Below the pieces are notes generated by a model. That model saw only the letters and a program-made list of their open reading frames with translations. It did no database searches and was not told the origin of the DNA. A DNA stretch of 64,000 nucleotides from Clostridium sp. CAG:524 (GTDB taxonomy: Bacteria; Bacillota_I; Bacilli_A; RF39; UBA660): the NCBI GenBank assembly GCA_000434555.1, contig FR880112.1, positions 1 through 64,000 on the forward strand, written 5' to 3'. The position numbers were made by a program, and so were the translations under genes. Numbering within the stretch: the stretch's first letter is position 1; the number at the start of each line of letters is the position of its first letter. Positions 62,332 through 64,000 of this stretch are shown piece by piece.

Positions 62332-62664
62332 ATGATAAATCAAGTAATTATAACAGGTAGAATAGCAAATGATCCTGAAGTAATAGTTGGTGAAAATAAT
62401 AAGAAAAGAACTTATATAACACTAGCAGTACCAAGAGCTTACAAGAATATGGAAGGACAATATGATACTGATTTCATAAGATGTACATTATGGAATGGTA
62501 TTGCTGAAACCACTTGTGAGTATTGTAAGAAAAGTGATTTAGTTGGTGTTAAAGGCAGACTTCAAACTTCACAATATGATAAAGATGGTGAAACTAAATA
62601 TGTAATGGACGTAATCGCAGAAAAAGTATCGTTCCTATCAAGTTATAAAAAACCTGAAGAATAA
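62332..62664 (+). CDS. ssb: Single-stranded DNA-binding protein without acidic tail
   Basis: 110 residues, OB fold only: 'MINQVIITGRIANDPEV', 'DFIRCTLWNGIAETTCEYCKKSDLVGVKGRL' and 'VIAEKVSFLSSY', ending KKPEE. The flexible linker and the D-D-x-I-P-F tip that recruits partners in housekeeping SSB are absent, so this is probably a specialised or secondary SSB. GGAGG precedes ATG 62332. Confidence 0.9.
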   Translation: MINQVIITGRIANDPEVIVGENNKKRTYITLAVPRAYKNMEGQYDTDFIRCTLWNGIAETTCEYCKKSDLVGVKGRLQTSQYDKDGETKYVMDVIAEKVSFLSSYKKPEE

Positions 62665-62668
62665 TAAG

Positions 62669-62696
62669 AAAGTGGTATCAAAACTACCACTTTTGT
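62669..62696 (+). terminator. Terminator of ssb
   Basis: AAAGTGGTA / TACCACTTT stem (62669-62677, 62685-62693), 7-nt loop. Confidence 0.8.
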
Positions 62697-62703
62697 CATG
62701 TGA

Positions 62704-62867
62704 AAAGGTGCGACACTGTCGCACCAATTGAAAGAATATCTATTTAAGAAGATTATACAGTTTTATTTAATGATTGAAAACGCGCACCACTGGCGCGTAT
62801 TTTAATCTTGAACCATAAATTTATCAAAAAAGAAAGGATAGTAACAAGAACAAATGAATTATTATGA
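62704..62867 (+). pseudogene. yhcG remnant carrying two palindromes
   Basis: Frame from 62704 reads KGATLSHQLKEYLFKK, then QFYLMIENAHHWRV, and after a one-base shift ILNHKFIKKERIVTRTNELL with a TGA at 62865. The intact gene has RQFYLMIEKGATLSHLL and ARIITRTYELL-stop. This is therefore a shortened, rearranged yhcG copy whose tail overlaps the start of the intact gene. Palindromes: 62707-62725 (arm GGTGCGACA, centre C, perfect) and 62780-62798 (arms ACGCGC/GCGCGT around ACCACTG). Confidence 0.7.
62834..62867. repeat. 34-bp direct repeat, upstream copy
   Basis: 30 of 34 positions match 63705-63738. Contains the ATG of the intact yhcG gene. Confidence 0.8.
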
Positions 62868-63738
62868 AGATATAAAGAAAGAATTAATAAATAATGAAAT
62901 AAATAGAAAAGTAAAAACACATTCAATTAATAAAAGTGATTTAACCACTTATTATAATGTGGGAAAAACGTTAAGTGAAGCAGGTAAATGTTATGGAGAA
63001 AGTATAATTAAAGAATATTCCAAAAAACTAACAAATGAATTAGGCAAAGGATATGGCGTATCTAATTTAAAAAGATTTAGACAGTTTTACTTAATGATTG
63101 AAAAAGGTGCGACACTGTCGCACCTTTTGACATGGAGCCATTATATAGAAATAATACCAATAAATAACGTAACAATCATAAATTATTATATAAATATATG
63201 TATATACCAAAATTTATCAGCTAGAGAACTTAGGAATAAAATAAAAAACAAAGAATATGAAAGACTTGATGAAGAAACTAAAAATAAACTAATTGATAAT
63301 GAAAAATTAAATATTAAAGATAATATAAAGAATCCAATATTAATAAAAAATATTCATAATTATACAGAAATAACAGAAAAAATATTACAAAAACTAATAC
63401 TTGAAGATATCTCATTATTTATGAAAGAACTAGGAGATTCATTTAGTTTTATAGACAATGAATATAAAATCAAAATAGGTGATAGATATAATTATATAGA
63501 TTTACTTCTATTTAATATTGAATTTAATTGTTATGTAGTGGTTGAATTAAAAGTAACAGAATTAAAGAAAGAACATATAGGGCAAATACAAGTATATATG
63601 AATTATATAGATAAAAACTTAAAAAAGATTAATCAAGATAAAACAATAGGTATTATCATTTGTAAAAAAGAAAATAAATATGTAATAGAATACTCAAGCG
63701 ATGCAAGGATAATAACAAGAACATATGAATTGCTATGA
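62854..63738 (+). CDS. yhcG: YhcG/DUF1016 family protein with PDDEXK nuclease domain
   Basis: 294 residues. DUF1016_N winged-helix-like region: 'TTYYNVGKTLSEAGKCYGESIIKEYSKKL', 'GYGVSNLKRFRQFYLMIEKG', LLTWSHYIEIIPI (about 30-115). The C-terminal PDDEXK fold has YIDLLLF (Asp about 211) and VVVELKV (E-x-K about 226-228). Biochemical role of the family is unknown; it is accessory and often near restriction systems. No strong ribosome site (AAAGGATAG is 15 nt upstream). A perfect 27-nt palindrome encodes KGATLSHLL. Confidence 0.88.
   Translation: MNYYEDIKKELINNEINRKVKTHSINKSDLTTYYNVGKTLSEAGKCYGESIIKEYSKKLTNELGKGYGVSNLKRFRQFYLMIEKGATLSHLLTWSHYIEIIPINNVTIINYYINICIYQNLSARELRNKIKNKEYERLDEETKNKLIDNEKLNIKDNIKNPILIKNIHNYTEITEKILQKLILEDISLFMKELGDSFSFIDNEYKIKIGDRYNYIDLLLFNIEFNCYVVVELKVTELKKEHIGQIQVYMNYIDKNLKKINQDKTIGIIICKKENKYVIEYSSDARIITRTYELL
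63102..63128. repeat. Perfect palindrome inside yhcG
   Basis: Left arm AAAAGGTGCGACA (63102-63114), centre C, exact complementary right arm. Codons 83-92. The inner 19 nt are identical to 62707-62725 upstream. Confidence 0.92.
63705..63738. repeat. 34-bp direct repeat, downstream copy
   Basis: Contains the last 11 codons and stop of yhcG; partner of 62834-62867, spacing 871 bp. Confidence 0.8.
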
Positions 63739-63930
63739 TAAAACTATCAAAATAAAGCAAAAAATTAATATGAACCTTATACACTATTAATAAATAATTA
63801 AAAAGAATTATGGTATACCAATAAAAGAATAAACAATATATAAATAAAATTATTATATGAAAATATAAAACTTCAAAGAAGCAATTGATAATATTTGCTA
63901 ATAATGATAAAATAATTTTGGAGAATAGAT
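63739..63930. other. Intergenic region with no supported gene
   Basis: AT-rich. The only structure noted is the 10-nt palindrome TGGTATACCA at 63811-63820. No reading frame with a ribosome site. Confidence 0.5.
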
Positions 63931-64000
63931 ATGACTAAAGTATTAGATTTTTTAAAAGAACATAAATATTTGATGGTAACTTTAGTACTAGTAGGAATTA
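63931..64000 (+). CDS. Start of a gene running off the window, membrane protein
   Basis: ATG 63931 preceded by TTGGAGA; reads MTKVLDFLKEHKYLMVTLVL and continues beyond the end. A basic start and a hydrophobic helix suggest a signal or membrane anchor. Nothing more can be said. Confidence 0.55.
   Translation, partial: MTKVLDFLKEHKYLMVTLVLVGI

Noticed and set aside
1..64000. Mycoplasma-type code with TGA as Trp
   Set aside because: Trp is TGG throughout, and intact genes such as yhcG and the ORF6N gene end at TGA in the right place.

Overview
The window is a low-GC (by eye roughly a quarter to 30% G+C), densely packed bacterial chromosome segment. Shine-Dalgarno sites, TTGACA/TATAAT promoters, T-box leaders, PolC and a YlbD/YlbE pair point to Firmicutes, class Bacilli. 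Extreme AT content, many uncharacterised small families and a tmRNA tag ending in -PAFA suggest an uncultured gut lineage near the Mollicutes (RF39-like); that placement is inference. The standard code is used: Trp is TGG and TGA terminates several genes.

Layout. 0.1-5.0 kb: lipid and cell-envelope genes (two PlsC-type acyltransferases flanking an acyl-CoA synthetase, then murG and a divIB/ftsQ-like gene). 5.0-7.5 kb: ylbD-ylbE and three tandem pilin-like genes sharing near-identical blocks. 7.5-11.5 kb: nfo, a small YqfT-like gene, ynbB, a short-chain dehydrogenase, rpmG and efp. 11.6-12.5 kb: a DUF3800 gene with a likely small RNA on the opposite strand. 12.6-20.0 kb: T-box-dut-tyrS, a CPBP protease, a degenerate metallophosphoesterase, a YkgJ-type protein, a histidine kinase, a Cys-less EIIB-like/thioredoxin-like pair and a CDP-alcohol phosphatidyltransferase. 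20.0-20.6 kb: tmRNA, tRNA-Gln, tRNA-Thr. 20.7-27.8 kb: uncharacterised genes including a zinc-ribbon/LRR membrane protein and a radical SAM-SPASM gene followed by a small protein with a Ser/Gly/Tyr plus poly-Asn tail. 28-32.7 kb: RhuM-Fic, flavodoxin plus a decayed copy, J-domain protein, NERD, ogt, tag. 32.7-40.4 kb: membrane and unknown proteins, gpmA, SPFH. 40.6-46.1 kb: T-box-aspS-ART-like gene-lysS and a glycosyltransferase. 46.1-47.7 kb: ORF6N gene in a nest of palindromes and small RNAs. 47.8-62.7 kb: PIG-L, ATPase, MazG-like, polC, gene debris with a 5'-truncated valS, HerA-like ATPase, HIT, cysteine desulfurase, ssb. 62.7-63.7 kb: a yhcG remnant and an intact yhcG.

The most unusual signal concerns three accessory genes whose proteins join a DNA-binding-type N-terminus to an effector or nuclease-like C-terminus: RhuM-Fic, ORF6N with a PLD-like end, and YhcG with a PDDEXK end. 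Each carries an odd-length palindrome (one central base) inside the coding sequence near codons 60-95. For ORF6N and yhcG the surrounding non-coding DNA holds further palindromes. Read in the equivalent frame these spell the same protein motif (LRSQ[I/F]xT-, KGATLSHQ), and their arms change in a compensatory way. yhcG is also bounded by 34-bp direct repeats. I read this as a candidate family of self-targeting or homing-like genes whose recognition site lies in their own reading frame; decay of tandem gene copies is the main alternative.

All function calls come from motif recognition by eye; no database search or folding was run.
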